51,759 nucleotides of DNA from Muribaculaceae bacterium (lineage in GTDB: Bacteria; Bacteroidota; Bacteroidia; Bacteroidales; G3-4614), in the NCBI GenBank assembly GCA_017546805.1, contig JAFYRT010000001.1:1-51759 (forward strand). Direction: 5' to 3'. The first letter of the stretch is position 1. Each line of letters begins with the position of its first letter. Below the pieces are notes generated by a model. It was not told the origin of the DNA, searched no databases, and saw only the letters and a list, made by a program, of their open reading frames with translations. Both the position numbers and the translations under genes were made by a program. Positions 25,311 to 34,648 of this stretch are shown in pieces.

Positions 25311-26831
25311 ATGAGAAAGTCTACTATATGGGTATTGGTTGCCATAATGGCTCTTACGTTTGCAGGTTTGTTATACTTGCAAATAAGCTATTTGAATAAC
25401 ATTATTCAAATACGAAAAGAGCAATTCTCTCTTGCAGTTAAAAGAAGTTTATACGATGTTTCGGAAGCTTTAGAGAGAGACGAATCGATAAGATATCTAC
25501 AAGAGGGGCTCAACGAAAGCCAAAAGAGATTAATATCTTATGAGTTCAATAACGTCTCAAATAGTGAATCTTTATCGGGAAACAAACAAATAAATAAAGA
25601 TAATGCAAATTTAAAGCTCTCTCACACTTCAGATATTTTTAACAACAAAAAGAATAATATCCAAAATAGTGTTACCAAAACATATATGGGTATGCAAGAG
25701 TTGTTGAAAAAACAATACTTGTACCAAAAAGGTCTGCTAAATGATGTTGTTCTTAAAATATTAAATACCGCCAGCTTGCAACCTATATTGGAAAGGGTTG
25801 ATACTCGTCAATTGGAAAGCTATTTGAGAGCAGAGCTATTGAATAACGATATAAATACTGTTTTTAAATTTGCCATTGCCGACGGACACGGAAAACTTCT
25901 ATATAAGAGTCAAGGTTACGCACCTACAAGTAAGAACAATATTTTCACTCAGATAATTTTTCCAAATGATGCTCCGGATAGGATTCATTACATAAAAATA
26001 TACTTTCCTTCTCAAACCAAGTATATTATGCAATCGGTGGAGTTTATGACAACATCGTTCATATTTACTTTAGCTATGCTACTCACATTTATTTTTACCA
26101 TTGTGATTGCATTGAGACAAAAGAAATTGAGCGATATGAAGACAGACTTCATCAACAATATGACTCATGAATTTAAGACACCTATATCTACTATTTCATT
26201 AGCAGCACAGATGTTAAATGACCAATCGATAGGGAAAAACCCTAAAATGATTGAGCATGTTTCAAAAGTTATAATTGATGAGTCGAGCCGTTTAAGATTC
26301 CAAGTTGACAAAGTATTACAAATGTCGCTATTGGAGAGACACAAGGTTATGATGAGATTAACCATGGTTGACGCAAATGCGGTTATTGATAAAGCTATAA
26401 ATACCTTCAGACTTAAAGTTGAGAAACTTGGTGGAGAGATGGATGCCCACCTATGTAGCGAAGATACTTTGGTTGAGGTTGACGAGATGCACTTTACAAA
26501 TGTTATTTTCAACCTGTTTGACAATGCTCTTAAATATGCCTACGAAGGCAGACCTCTAAAACTTCATGTAGAGACAAGGGTTAAGAGTGGCAAACTTGAA
26601 ATTGAAATCGAAGATAATGGTATTGGCATAAAAAAAGAGGATTTAAAGAAGATTTTTGAAAAATTTTATAGAGTCTCTACCGGAAACGTTCATAACGTTA
26701 AAGGATTTGGATTGGGTCTTGCATACGTGCAAAAAATCATAGAAGACCTTAAGGGCTCTATTCATGCAGAAAGCGAACTTAATATTGGAACTAAATTTAT
26801 AATTGTTTTACCTTTAATAAAAACAGACTAA
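25311..26831 (+). CDS. rprX: Sensor histidine kinase RprX
   Basis: The 506-residue inner-membrane kinase has two transmembrane segments (STIWVLVAIMALTFAGLLYL near the start and FIFTLAMLLTFIFTIVIAL at about 248-266) around a periplasmic sensor. A HisKA domain with FINNMTHEFKTP (His286) and a HATPase_c domain (VIFNLFDNALKYA; DNGIGIKKED; GFGLGLAYVQKI) follow. The overall match to RprX of Bacteroides fragilis is strong. It is separated by only 2 bp from its response regulator. The signal is not known; RprXY has been tied to tetracycline-related and oxidative stress responses in the genus. Confidence 0.93.
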   Translation: MRKSTIWVLVAIMALTFAGLLYLQISYLNNIIQIRKEQFSLAVKRSLYDVSEALERDESIRYLQEGLNESQKRLISYEFNNVSNSESLSGNKQINKDNANLKLSHTSDIFNNKKNNIQNSVTKTYMGMQELLKKQYLYQKGLLNDVVLKILNTASLQPILERVDTRQLESYLRAELLNNDINTVFKFAIADGHGKLLYKSQGYAPTSKNNIFTQIIFPNDAPDRIHYIKIYFPSQTKYIMQSVEFMTTSFIFTLAMLLTFIFTIVIALRQKKLSDMKTDFINNMTHEFKTPISTISLAAQMLNDQSIGKNPKMIEHVSKVIIDESSRLRFQVDKVLQMSLLERHKVMMRLTMVDANAVIDKAINTFRLKVEKLGGEMDAHLCSEDTLVEVDEMHFTNVIFNLFDNALKYAYEGRPLKLHVETRVKSGKLEIEIEDNGIGIKKEDLKKIFEKFYRVSTGNVHNVKGFGLGLAYVQKIIEDLKGSIHAESELNIGTKFIIVLPLIKTD

Positions 26832-26833
26832 TT

Positions 26834-27535
26834 ATGGACGAAAAAATGAGAATCTTACTATGCGAAGATGATGAGAATCTTGGTATGTTGTTAAGAGAGT
26901 ACTTACAAGCAAAGGGTTACACTACTGATTTATGCCCCGATGGCGAGTGCGGATACAAAGCTTTTATTAAAGATAGCTACGACCTATGTATTTTAGACGT
27001 TATGATGCCTAAAAAAGATGGTTTTACTCTTGCTCAAGAAATTCGTAATGCAAACAGCGAAGTACCTATTATATTCTTAACTGCTAAAGCTCTTAAAGAG
27101 GATATTCTTGAAGGATTTAAAATTGGCGCCGATGACTATATTACAAAACCATTCAGCATGGAGGAGTTGGTATTAAGAATTGAAGCTATTTTGCGTCGCG
27201 TAAAAGGCAAAAAACTTAAAGAGGCTACAACATACAAATTAGGAGAATTTGTATTTGATACACAAAAACAGACTCTTACTATTGGCGGAAATATTACTAA
27301 ACTTACCACTAAAGAGTCTGAATTGTTATCTCTATTGTGTACTCATATGAACGACATATTAGAGCGTAACTTTGCCTTGAAAACTATCTGGATTGACGAT
27401 AACTATTTCAATGCTCGCAGTATGGACGTTTATATTACCAAACTTCGTAAACTATTGAAAGAAGATCCTCAAATCGAGATTATCAACATCCACGGTAAAG
27501 GTTACAAACTTATTGCTCCAGCAGTAGAGAAATAA
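26834..27535 (+). CDS. rprY: Response regulator RprY (OmpR family)
   Basis: The 233-residue regulator has a receiver domain with phospho-acceptor Asp55 (LCILDVMMPKKDG), Thr83 and Lys105 (DYITKPF). It has a winged-helix DNA-binding domain (FNARSMDVYITKLRKLL and IHGKGYKL). It is the partner of rprX, 2 bp upstream. The sequence closely follows Bacteroides RprY. A bidirectional terminator follows at 27560. Confidence 0.95.
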   Translation: MDEKMRILLCEDDENLGMLLREYLQAKGYTTDLCPDGECGYKAFIKDSYDLCILDVMMPKKDGFTLAQEIRNANSEVPIIFLTAKALKEDILEGFKIGADDYITKPFSMEELVLRIEAILRRVKGKKLKEATTYKLGEFVFDTQKQTLTIGGNITKLTTKESELLSLLCTHMNDILERNFALKTIWIDDNYFNARSMDVYITKLRKLLKEDPQIEIINIHGKGYKLIAPAVEK

Positions 27536-27559
27536 GAAATTGCTAATTTTTACATATAA

Positions 27560-27602
27560 AATAACTCCGTCATACTGTTGTACGACGGAGTTATTGTTTT
27601 TT
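27560..27602 (+). terminator. Terminator between rprY and mutL
   Basis: Arms AATAACTCCGTC (27560-27571) and GACGGAGTTATT (27584-27595), then TGTTTTTT. The A-rich left side gives a weaker T-run on the other strand, so it may serve convergent mutL too. Confidence 0.85.
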
Positions 27603-27616
27603 ATACAAACATGATT

Positions 27617-29464
27617 CTATTTAAATCTCTTTTCCAACTCGTCATTGGTAAAGCATGTTAAAGTTGGTTTTCCATCGGGTGTATAGTTTGCCTCAGGTAA
27701 TTTAAACAACTCTTGAGTGATATAATCCATTTCGTCAGGAGTCAATACCTGCCCGTATGGTATGGCTGCACTTTTGGCAAGTGTTTGAGCCATTTTCTTT
27801 TTGAAAAGTGTTGTATCGGTTGTACCCGTCTCGGTTGCTATATCAATAAATTTATGTAACAGTTCTTGATAATTCAACCCTTCGCTACCTTCAGGCACTC
27901 CTGTTACAGAAAATGAACCTCCTCCTAAATTAGAGATTTCAAAACCTACCGAAGATAATTCGCTCTCTATTGCTGATAAAATCTCTGTTTGAGCAGGTGA
28001 TAGTTGTATTATTTCAGGAAAGAGTATTTTTTGCACAGGTTGCGTATTCTTTTCGATATTTGCTATATATTTTTCGTAAAGGATACGTGTGTGCGCACGA
28101 TGTTGGTCAACCAATACCATTCCCGATTTTATTGATGTTACTATGTATCGTCCCTTTATCTGCATATATGCTGCTACGGATGTTTCTGTTGGTATCAATG
28201 ATTGTTCGTGACTCTCTTCCACTCTATCGTTTTGTTGAGAGAAAAATAGTTCACTATCGGCACTTGTGTCAAATTCTGTTTTTGGAGATTGAGCTGTTCC
28301 AAAATTATCATATAGTTTTTGCCAATCTGTTGAAGCCTTGCTTACTGCCCCATTATTATACTTAAAAGGATTATATCCCGGAGTATAACTTACTTGTGGT
28401 TGACGCACCTCCATATTAGGTTTAAAGATTGGTATTTCGGGAGCATCTTCTGTATCAAAATCAATTGAAGGTACTGCACTGAATTTACCCAAAGCCTCTT
28501 TTACGGCAGACAACAATATTGGCCATATGTGCTGCTCATTTTCAAATTTTATCTCTGTTTTTGTAGGGTGTATATTTACATCAATTGTTGATGGCTCCAC
28601 TTCAAATTTGATTACATAGTTTGGCATCTCCCCCACAGGAATTATATCCTCATAGGCATTTATGACTGCCTTATGAAAGTATGGATGTCGCATGTAACGT
28701 CCATTTACAAAAAAGAACTGTTGAGCTCCTCTTTTACGAGCATTTTCAGGCTTGCCTACAAATCCTGTTATTGTTACCAATGATGTTTTTACATTTATCG
28801 CCAACATTTGAGTGTTCATTGTTTTACCGAACAACGATACTACTCTTTGCAACAAGCTCGCAGAGTGTAATTTATAAACCTCTGTTCCGTTATGACACAA
28901 TGTAAATGTTATCTGTGGGTTTGCCAATGCAATACGTTCAAACTCTGTGAGTATATTACTGAACTCAACTTGATTTGACTTTAAGAATTTACGACGTGCA
29001 GGGACATTATAAAATATGTCTTTTACACTAAAGTTGGCACCAACAGGTGTTGATATTGGCTCTTGCGACTCAACTTTTGAACCTGCTATTGTAAGCAATG
29101 TTCCAACTTCATCTTCAGCACGACGTGTACGTAACTCAACATGAGCTATGGCCGCTATCGATGCCAATGCTTCGCCTCTGAAACCCATTGTATTTAGAGC
29201 AAACAGGTCGGTTGAGTTTCTTATTTTAGAGGTAGCATGACGTTCAAAAGATAGACGAGCATCAGTCATAGACATTCCTTTTCCGTTATCTATTACCTGA
29301 ACCAATGTTCTACCTGCATCTTTTATTATTATGGTTATTTCGGTTGCTCCTGCATCGATTGAGTTCTCAACCAACTCTTTCACTACAGAAGATGGGCGTT
29401 GTATCACCTCTCCTGCCGCTATCTGATTTGCTACCGAATCGGGGAGTAATTGTATTATATCCAT
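27617..29464 (-). CDS. mutL: DNA mismatch repair protein MutL, endonuclease motifs degenerate
   Basis: The 615-residue protein links mismatch recognition by MutS to strand removal. The N-terminal GHKL ATPase is intact: ELVENSIDAGA (30-40), DNGKGM (59-64), TMGFRGEAL (92-100). In the C-terminal domain the nuclease signature DQHAxxE reads DQHRAHT (453-459), and the region expected to hold the Cys/His metal ligands reads TPDGKPT (595-601). Hence it is probably not an active nickase. It is the last gene of the parvulin-SurA-OstA operon, 18 bp after ostA. Confidence 0.95.
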   Translation of the reverse strand: MDIIQLLPDSVANQIAAGEVIQRPSSVVKELVENSIDAGATEITIIIKDAGRTLVQVIDNGKGMSMTDARLSFERHATSKIRNSTDLFALNTMGFRGEALASIAAIAHVELRTRRAEDEVGTLLTIAGSKVESQEPISTPVGANFSVKDIFYNVPARRKFLKSNQVEFSNILTEFERIALANPQITFTLCHNGTEVYKLHSASLLQRVVSLFGKTMNTQMLAINVKTSLVTITGFVGKPENARKRGAQQFFFVNGRYMRHPYFHKAVINAYEDIIPVGEMPNYVIKFEVEPSTIDVNIHPTKTEIKFENEQHIWPILLSAVKEALGKFSAVPSIDFDTEDAPEIPIFKPNMEVRQPQVSYTPGYNPFKYNNGAVSKASTDWQKLYDNFGTAQSPKTEFDTSADSELFFSQQNDRVEESHEQSLIPTETSVAAYMQIKGRYIVTSIKSGMVLVDQHRAHTRILYEKYIANIEKNTQPVQKILFPEIIQLSPAQTEILSAIESELSSVGFEISNLGGGSFSVTGVPEGSEGLNYQELLHKFIDIATETGTTDTTLFKKKMAQTLAKSAAIPYGQVLTPDEMDYITQELFKLPEANYTPDGKPTLTCFTNDELEKRFK

Positions 29465-29482
29465 CTCTCTTCTCCTTATCGT

Positions 29483-31168
29483 TTATCTTGGTTGAGACTC
29501 TACTTCATTTGAAAATTTTCTACGTTTTTTGGGCAACTCCTCTACCGACGACTCTTCTATCTTTCGGAATATATCATTCTTATCGGTTGGTCGTATTGCC
29601 TCATACCATCTGAATGGAGGAAGATATAGGTCTTTCGATTTTATCTTTGAAATTGGAGTCATTGTGCCATCGACTTGTGGCCACATTATAAGTTTATCCA
29701 TTTCGTTTGAGATACTATCCATCTCCATTTTCAAGAACCCTGAAGTTGCACTATTCAACCCTGTAAATGTTGAATCCTCCTCCTGTGGATAGAATATGGT
29801 TTGTACGTTACCCGATACATAAACCTCTCTCAGCTTACCTCCTCTAAAACGATTTACCATATCTTTACCTGTTATCTGATTAAAGAAGGCCGTATCCTTT
29901 TGTTGTGTTGCAAATGCAAAGGATGGTATGTGTACTCTATCTATTGTTGAATCGTTTAGATATATTTTTATGGTATCACCAAATATTTGATAGCTGGTGT
30001 TCCAGATTATTGGGTCGCGATACATATTTATTACCGAATCTGCTGAATTAAAAACCATAGAGTCACAAACTCCTTGTATATCCTGACGATAAAAACGAGT
30101 ATTGAAATATGCCTTCATCAATCGAGTTGAATCGGGTAACATAACTGTTCGTAGCGTATCGGCGTGTAAATATAGTGTGTCTTTTTGAGAACAATCCATC
30201 ATTAAAGCCGAATCTGTAACCATTGCACTATCGTTCTTTTCATAGTAGTATGCAAAGTGCCCCTTCATTATAACTTTTTGCAACGTATCTTCCATAAAAA
30301 CAGAGCCATAGACATTTCCATAGCCATTATCGCTATCATAAAATATGGTATCACCTATTAAGCGATATGTATTATGAGCAACTTCTGAACGATTGTACAA
30401 TGCAGCTCTGTTATTGTTTGTATTATACCATCCGTTACTTGATATGATTTTCCCTGAATCTGAAAGAATCTCAGTAGGACTCTCAATCTTTGCTATATGA
30501 GTTGAAGTGTTGTATTTTAGAGTATCAGAAAAGAGCTTTGCCTTTTCATTTGTAAGCACTACTTCATAATAGAAAATTGCATCTTTTGTATCGGGACAAT
30601 ACTCTCCGTAAACCGACTCCAACGTGTTTTGAGAATCTACTATTTGTCCTCCTGTAAAGTAATAACCTACATTAGGTCCCATCTCGTAATTAAGGCTGTC
30701 GGTAGAGAGTGTTACGTCTCTGTTTTGCAATATTACATTGTAACGTAATTGTGCCTCCTCTTCTATTCCATTGTAGTGCATAACATCACTAAATACAAAC
30801 AGAGTATCTCCTTGCTCCATTCTTACATTACCAAAGGCATCCATGGAGTTTGTATTTTCATAAAAATAGGCACTATCACAAAACATCAACATGCCACCTT
30901 TATGAAACCTAACATTTCCTTTCAGTATTTGGTAATCGGGATTTATTTTTTGGTCAAAAACCAACGAATCGGCATAATCAAGAACTACCTTTTTTGAATC
31001 TTCTGCAGCAATTTCTATTTCGGTTTTCTGCATTGATATTGGCGGTTGTATAGGTATAGGAGATTGTTTTGCTCTACCCAATACCGATACAACAAGCATT
31101 GTACAAAGCAAAACAACGATTCTAATCCTTCCTTTTATCTCTTTTTTATCTTTTCTCTCCTTTTGCAT
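29483..31168 (-). CDS. OstA/LptA-like organic solvent tolerance protein
   Basis: The 561-residue protein has an N-terminal membrane-targeting segment (IRIVVLLCTMLVVSVLG) and a series of OstA-type beta repeats (LKGNVRFHKGGMLMFCDSAY, MDAFGNVRMEQGD, YGNVYGSVFMEDT). These are the LptA/LptD-N fold that carries LPS across the periplasm. It lacks the LptD outer-membrane barrel. Placement between SurA-like and MutL genes is typical of Bacteroidales. A role in LPS transport or outer-membrane integrity is inferred from the fold. The C-terminal tail is basic (ELPKKRRKFSNE). Confidence 0.85.
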   Translation of the reverse strand: MQKERKDKKEIKGRIRIVVLLCTMLVVSVLGRAKQSPIPIQPPISMQKTEIEIAAEDSKKVVLDYADSLVFDQKINPDYQILKGNVRFHKGGMLMFCDSAYFYENTNSMDAFGNVRMEQGDTLFVFSDVMHYNGIEEEAQLRYNVILQNRDVTLSTDSLNYEMGPNVGYYFTGGQIVDSQNTLESVYGEYCPDTKDAIFYYEVVLTNEKAKLFSDTLKYNTSTHIAKIESPTEILSDSGKIISSNGWYNTNNNRAALYNRSEVAHNTYRLIGDTIFYDSDNGYGNVYGSVFMEDTLQKVIMKGHFAYYYEKNDSAMVTDSALMMDCSQKDTLYLHADTLRTVMLPDSTRLMKAYFNTRFYRQDIQGVCDSMVFNSADSVINMYRDPIIWNTSYQIFGDTIKIYLNDSTIDRVHIPSFAFATQQKDTAFFNQITGKDMVNRFRGGKLREVYVSGNVQTIFYPQEEDSTFTGLNSATSGFLKMEMDSISNEMDKLIMWPQVDGTMTPISKIKSKDLYLPPFRWYEAIRPTDKNDIFRKIEESSVEELPKKRRKFSNEVESQPR

Positions 31169-31175
31169 ATTGCAT

Positions 31176-32531
31176 CTACTCGGCTATTAACCATCCGTCG
31201 TATTTAAAGTCGCATTTTTGCCAACCCTCTTTTATCTTCACATAGGTTGTTTTTTGCTTCTCTTTTATCCAATTTTCTATGAATTCACCTTTTTTCTGAT
31301 TTTCAACTATTGCCTTTATCTGTTGATAATCATCAGAGATATTAGCCTTATGCCCTTCAATTCTGTTCTTCAGACGTACCATTACGGCTACTTCGCGACC
31401 CATTTTAGGATCCATCATTATAAAGGGTTTAGAGATATCTCCTTCTTTCATTTTTGATACCTCGCGTGCAATCTCTTGAGGCAATTCAGACATCTCAAAT
31501 CTTGAATTTCCTGTTGCAGGGTTTACCATAAGTCCTTGACTGTTGCGAGTATCTTTATCTTGAGACAAAGCAAATACTGCTTGCTCGAATGTAAACTCTC
31601 CTTTTGCAATATCTGCACTTATAGAGTCCAATTTTGCCAAAGAGTTATTTTTCTCTGTTTGAGACAATTTTGGTTTTAATAGGATATGACGAACATTTAC
31701 CATGTCTCCTTTTTTCTCTATCAACTGCAAAATGTGATATCCGAACTCGGTTTCAACTATTTTTGAAACCTTTTTAGGATCGCTCAACGAGAAAGCTGCT
31801 TTTGCAAAAGGTTCTACCCATTGTGCTTTTCCTGCAAATCCTGTTTCACCTCCTTGTCGTGCCGAACCCGGGTCTTCTGAATATAGAATCGCCAATGTAG
31901 AGAATTCTGTTTTTCCACTCAAAACTCTCTCGGTGTAATCTCTTAATCGTGCTTTTATATTATCTATCTCCTCTTGGGGTATAAATGGATGCAATTTCAA
32001 TATTTGAACCTCAACTTTCATAGGAATGAACGGTATACTATCCTTTGGCATATCGTCATAATAGCGACGAACTTCTGTTGGGGTTACCTTTACGTTCTTA
32101 ACCAATGTTCGTTGCATCTCTTGAACAACACTCTGATCTCTAATCATCTCGGTAAGCAACTCCTTTAGCTCCGGCATCGGTTTTTTGAAATACTCCTCTA
32201 CTTTCTCTTTTGAACCTATATTTGCAATAAAGTAGTTTATTCTTCCCTCTACCTCTTGAGAAACTTGTGCGTCATCGGCATATATACTGTCAATACTTGC
32301 TTGATGCAAAAAGAGTTTCTGTATTGCCATCTGCTCGGGTATAAAGCAATATGGATCGCCCTCTATTTTTTGACGTTCATATTGCATATTTCTATATTGC
32401 TCCTCTACTTGAGACTTTAAAATTACTTCATCTCCAACAACCCACACTACTTCGTCTATTACGTTTTTTTGTGCATATAACGCAATAGGGAAAAGCATTG
32501 TAAGCAATATAAGTTTTAGCGTTTTTCTCAT
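31176..32531 (-). CDS. SurA-like periplasmic peptidyl-prolyl isomerase
   Basis: The 451-residue protein has a signal peptide (LKLILLTMLFPIALYA), an N-terminal SurA chaperone domain (EQYRNMQYERQKIEGD) and two parvulin modules (SEDPGSARQGGETGF to FGYHILQLIEKK; VRHILLKPKLSQTEKN). SurA-type chaperones escort outer-membrane proteins through the periplasm. It is 3 bp downstream of the larger parvulin gene and 7 bp upstream of ostA. The E. coli name surA is not assigned because Bacteroidetes carry several paralogues. Confidence 0.9.
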   Translation of the reverse strand: MRKTLKLILLTMLFPIALYAQKNVIDEVVWVVGDEVILKSQVEEQYRNMQYERQKIEGDPYCFIPEQMAIQKLFLHQASIDSIYADDAQVSQEVEGRINYFIANIGSKEKVEEYFKKPMPELKELLTEMIRDQSVVQEMQRTLVKNVKVTPTEVRRYYDDMPKDSIPFIPMKVEVQILKLHPFIPQEEIDNIKARLRDYTERVLSGKTEFSTLAILYSEDPGSARQGGETGFAGKAQWVEPFAKAAFSLSDPKKVSKIVETEFGYHILQLIEKKGDMVNVRHILLKPKLSQTEKNNSLAKLDSISADIAKGEFTFEQAVFALSQDKDTRNSQGLMVNPATGNSRFEMSELPQEIAREVSKMKEGDISKPFIMMDPKMGREVAVMVRLKNRIEGHKANISDDYQQIKAIVENQKKGEFIENWIKEKQKTTYVKIKEGWQKCDFKYDGWLIAE

Positions 32532-32534
32532 CTT

Positions 32535-34469
32535 TTATTTCTCCTCTATAGTTGAAACAACATCGTAGTTTATCTCTACTTTATACTTTTTATTAAGCTT
32601 TTTCAACCAATCTTTTTCTAATTGTTGTTGGTAATCCGATGTTACTTGTCCTTTTACATCGGTGTAGTTCTCAGGACCTTTTTTTAATAAACGTCCCTTT
32701 GCAAACGAAACAGGATAAGTTTCATCAACATATGGTTTTCCTCCAAATACATTATAATCAACTATTCCGTTGTCTCCTTTAACAAAGAGTCCTTTTTTTA
32801 CAGAAACTACTCTTTCTCCTCCTGTATTCAATTCTTTGTTAAGAACTTTTGCAGACTCATCATATTTCAAATCTTCCAACATTGAGTTTGCCAATTTTGC
32901 AACACTATCATTTTTACATTGTACTACAACGCCTTTGAAATGAGGTTCTGACCATGAGTATTGGCGACGGTTTTTCTTAAAGTATTTTTTTAATCCTTTT
33001 TCATCTTTTGAAGCTTTGTCCCATACCTCTCTGTTGCTTATTTCAAATAACAACATTCCATCGCGATACTCATTGTAGAGATTACGGAAATCGGGATATT
33101 TCTCCTCCAAACGACTGTTCTCATATGCTATTACTGCATAATCGATGTATTCATCAACACTTCTCATTATCAGAGTCTCAACTTTTGTGTCTTTCTCTGT
33201 TTTACTGTTGGCATAATACTCTGCAAAATCGCTTACTTTATAATTGTTCCCTGCAAGAGTAAAGAGAGTTTCATTGTCTGAAGCTATTGTTGCTTGAAAA
33301 GTTTCGTCAAGATTGGTTTTTAATGCCAACTCTTTTATCTCAGCCATCTTTTCTCCATTGAAGTTGTAATTGTATTCTACTTTCAATTTTGATATCAATG
33401 TCTCTTTTCCATTACCTGATCTGTCGTCACGAGCTATTCTGCGCATGATATCTTTCTTCATCTCATCAAAAGGTTTAATACCTCTTTTCTCTATGACTTT
33501 TACAATGTGCCATCCGTATGGAGATTTGAAAGGCTCTGATATTTCACCCTCTTTTAAAGAGAATGCAACATCTTCATACTCTTTTACAATACGTCCTGTT
33601 GTTAACCAACGCATTCTTCCGTCTGTATCGCGTGTTCCTGGATCTTCGCTATACTCTCGCACCACATCCTCAAAGGCAACTCCATCTTGCAATTTTTGAT
33701 ATGCTTCGCGTATTTTTGTCTCTTTTGCCTTCTCCTCTGTTGCTGTCATTGATGTTGGCAACATCACCATGATATGAGCTGATAAAACTTCACCTGGATC
33801 GTTGCGACGAGATATTACTTTTATCAAGTGGTAACCAAATCGAGATAAAACAGGCTCTGAAACCTCTCCCACCGGAGTTGTATACGCCGCTTGTTCAAAA
33901 GGATATACTGTCATGAATCCTTTTATGTATCCCAAATAACCTCCATTACGAGAAACTGATGGATCTTCGGAATATTTTTTAGCCAATTCTGTAAAATCAG
34001 CTCCTGCATCAATTTGTTTCTTCAAAGCGACAGCTTTTTCATATGCTTTTGCCTCTGTTCTTTCAGGATTGTTTTCATCTATTGCAAACAAAATATGAGC
34101 AGCCTCAACATTTTCTTGTAAACGATTATATGCTTCAAGTGCCAATTTTTCGTCAGCCTCTTGATCTACCAAATATGCTTGTGCAATTTGATTACGATAG
34201 CCTTGCAACTCCGAGATAAAGGCTTTTGTGGTATCTATTCCGTTTACCTCAGCCTCCATTACTTTTAGCTTGTAATCCTTGAACATCTCAAGGTATTCAT
34301 CAAGACTCTTTTCTTCGAGTTGCTGTTGTTTGTTTTTATTGTATATATAATCAAATTCCGATTTTTTTATCTCTTTACCGTTTATGGTCATAATTGTTGG
34401 ATCACTTTCTTGCGCTATCATATTAGATGCGAATAGTGACAATGCCAATAAGAATATACCCTTTTTCAT
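32535..34469 (-). CDS. Periplasmic parvulin-type peptidyl-prolyl isomerase with two rotamase domains
   Basis: The 644-residue protein has a signal peptide (KKGIFLLALSLFASNMIAQ). It carries two PpiC domains, one around AAHILFAIDENN to FGYHLIKVISRR and one around SAHIMVMLPTS to YGWHIVKVIEKR, each with the SEDP and GG/GR features of active parvulins. A long C-terminal region has no recognised domain. It leads the operon with SurA-like, OstA-like and MutL genes, suggesting a joint role in envelope biogenesis. Confidence 0.9.
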   Translation of the reverse strand: MKKGIFLLALSLFASNMIAQESDPTIMTINGKEIKKSEFDYIYNKNKQQQLEEKSLDEYLEMFKDYKLKVMEAEVNGIDTTKAFISELQGYRNQIAQAYLVDQEADEKLALEAYNRLQENVEAAHILFAIDENNPERTEAKAYEKAVALKKQIDAGADFTELAKKYSEDPSVSRNGGYLGYIKGFMTVYPFEQAAYTTPVGEVSEPVLSRFGYHLIKVISRRNDPGEVLSAHIMVMLPTSMTATEEKAKETKIREAYQKLQDGVAFEDVVREYSEDPGTRDTDGRMRWLTTGRIVKEYEDVAFSLKEGEISEPFKSPYGWHIVKVIEKRGIKPFDEMKKDIMRRIARDDRSGNGKETLISKLKVEYNYNFNGEKMAEIKELALKTNLDETFQATIASDNETLFTLAGNNYKVSDFAEYYANSKTEKDTKVETLIMRSVDEYIDYAVIAYENSRLEEKYPDFRNLYNEYRDGMLLFEISNREVWDKASKDEKGLKKYFKKNRRQYSWSEPHFKGVVVQCKNDSVAKLANSMLEDLKYDESAKVLNKELNTGGERVVSVKKGLFVKGDNGIVDYNVFGGKPYVDETYPVSFAKGRLLKKGPENYTDVKGQVTSDYQQQLEKDWLKKLNKKYKVEINYDVVSTIEEK

Positions 34470-34520
34470 TATAGTTTTGTTTTATTTGTTTATACTTAAG
34501 ATTGCAATAGATACAACTTT

Positions 34521-34528
34521 CAAAGTTA
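34521..34528 (-). promoter_or_regulatory. -7 element for the parvulin-mutL operon
   Basis: Minus-strand TAACTTTG is an exact TAnnTTTG match, 52 bp before the ATG. The -33 region is not a clear match. Confidence 0.5.
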
Positions 34529-34591
34529 TAAAATTTGTTCTACATAAACGAAGAATATCTTTTAATTTTATTGAAAAATAGTATCTTATAT

Positions 34592-34629
34592 ACAAAAAAA
34601 TGAGGAAATACCCATGGTACTTCCTCATT
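34592..34629 (-). terminator. Terminator of guaB
   Basis: Arms AATGAGGAA (34599-34607) and TTCCTCATT (34621-34629), with TACC/GGTA pairing inside. Seven A residues (34594-34600) form the U-run on the minus strand. Confidence 0.82.
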
Positions 34630-34648
34630 CAATCACTATATTGATTTA

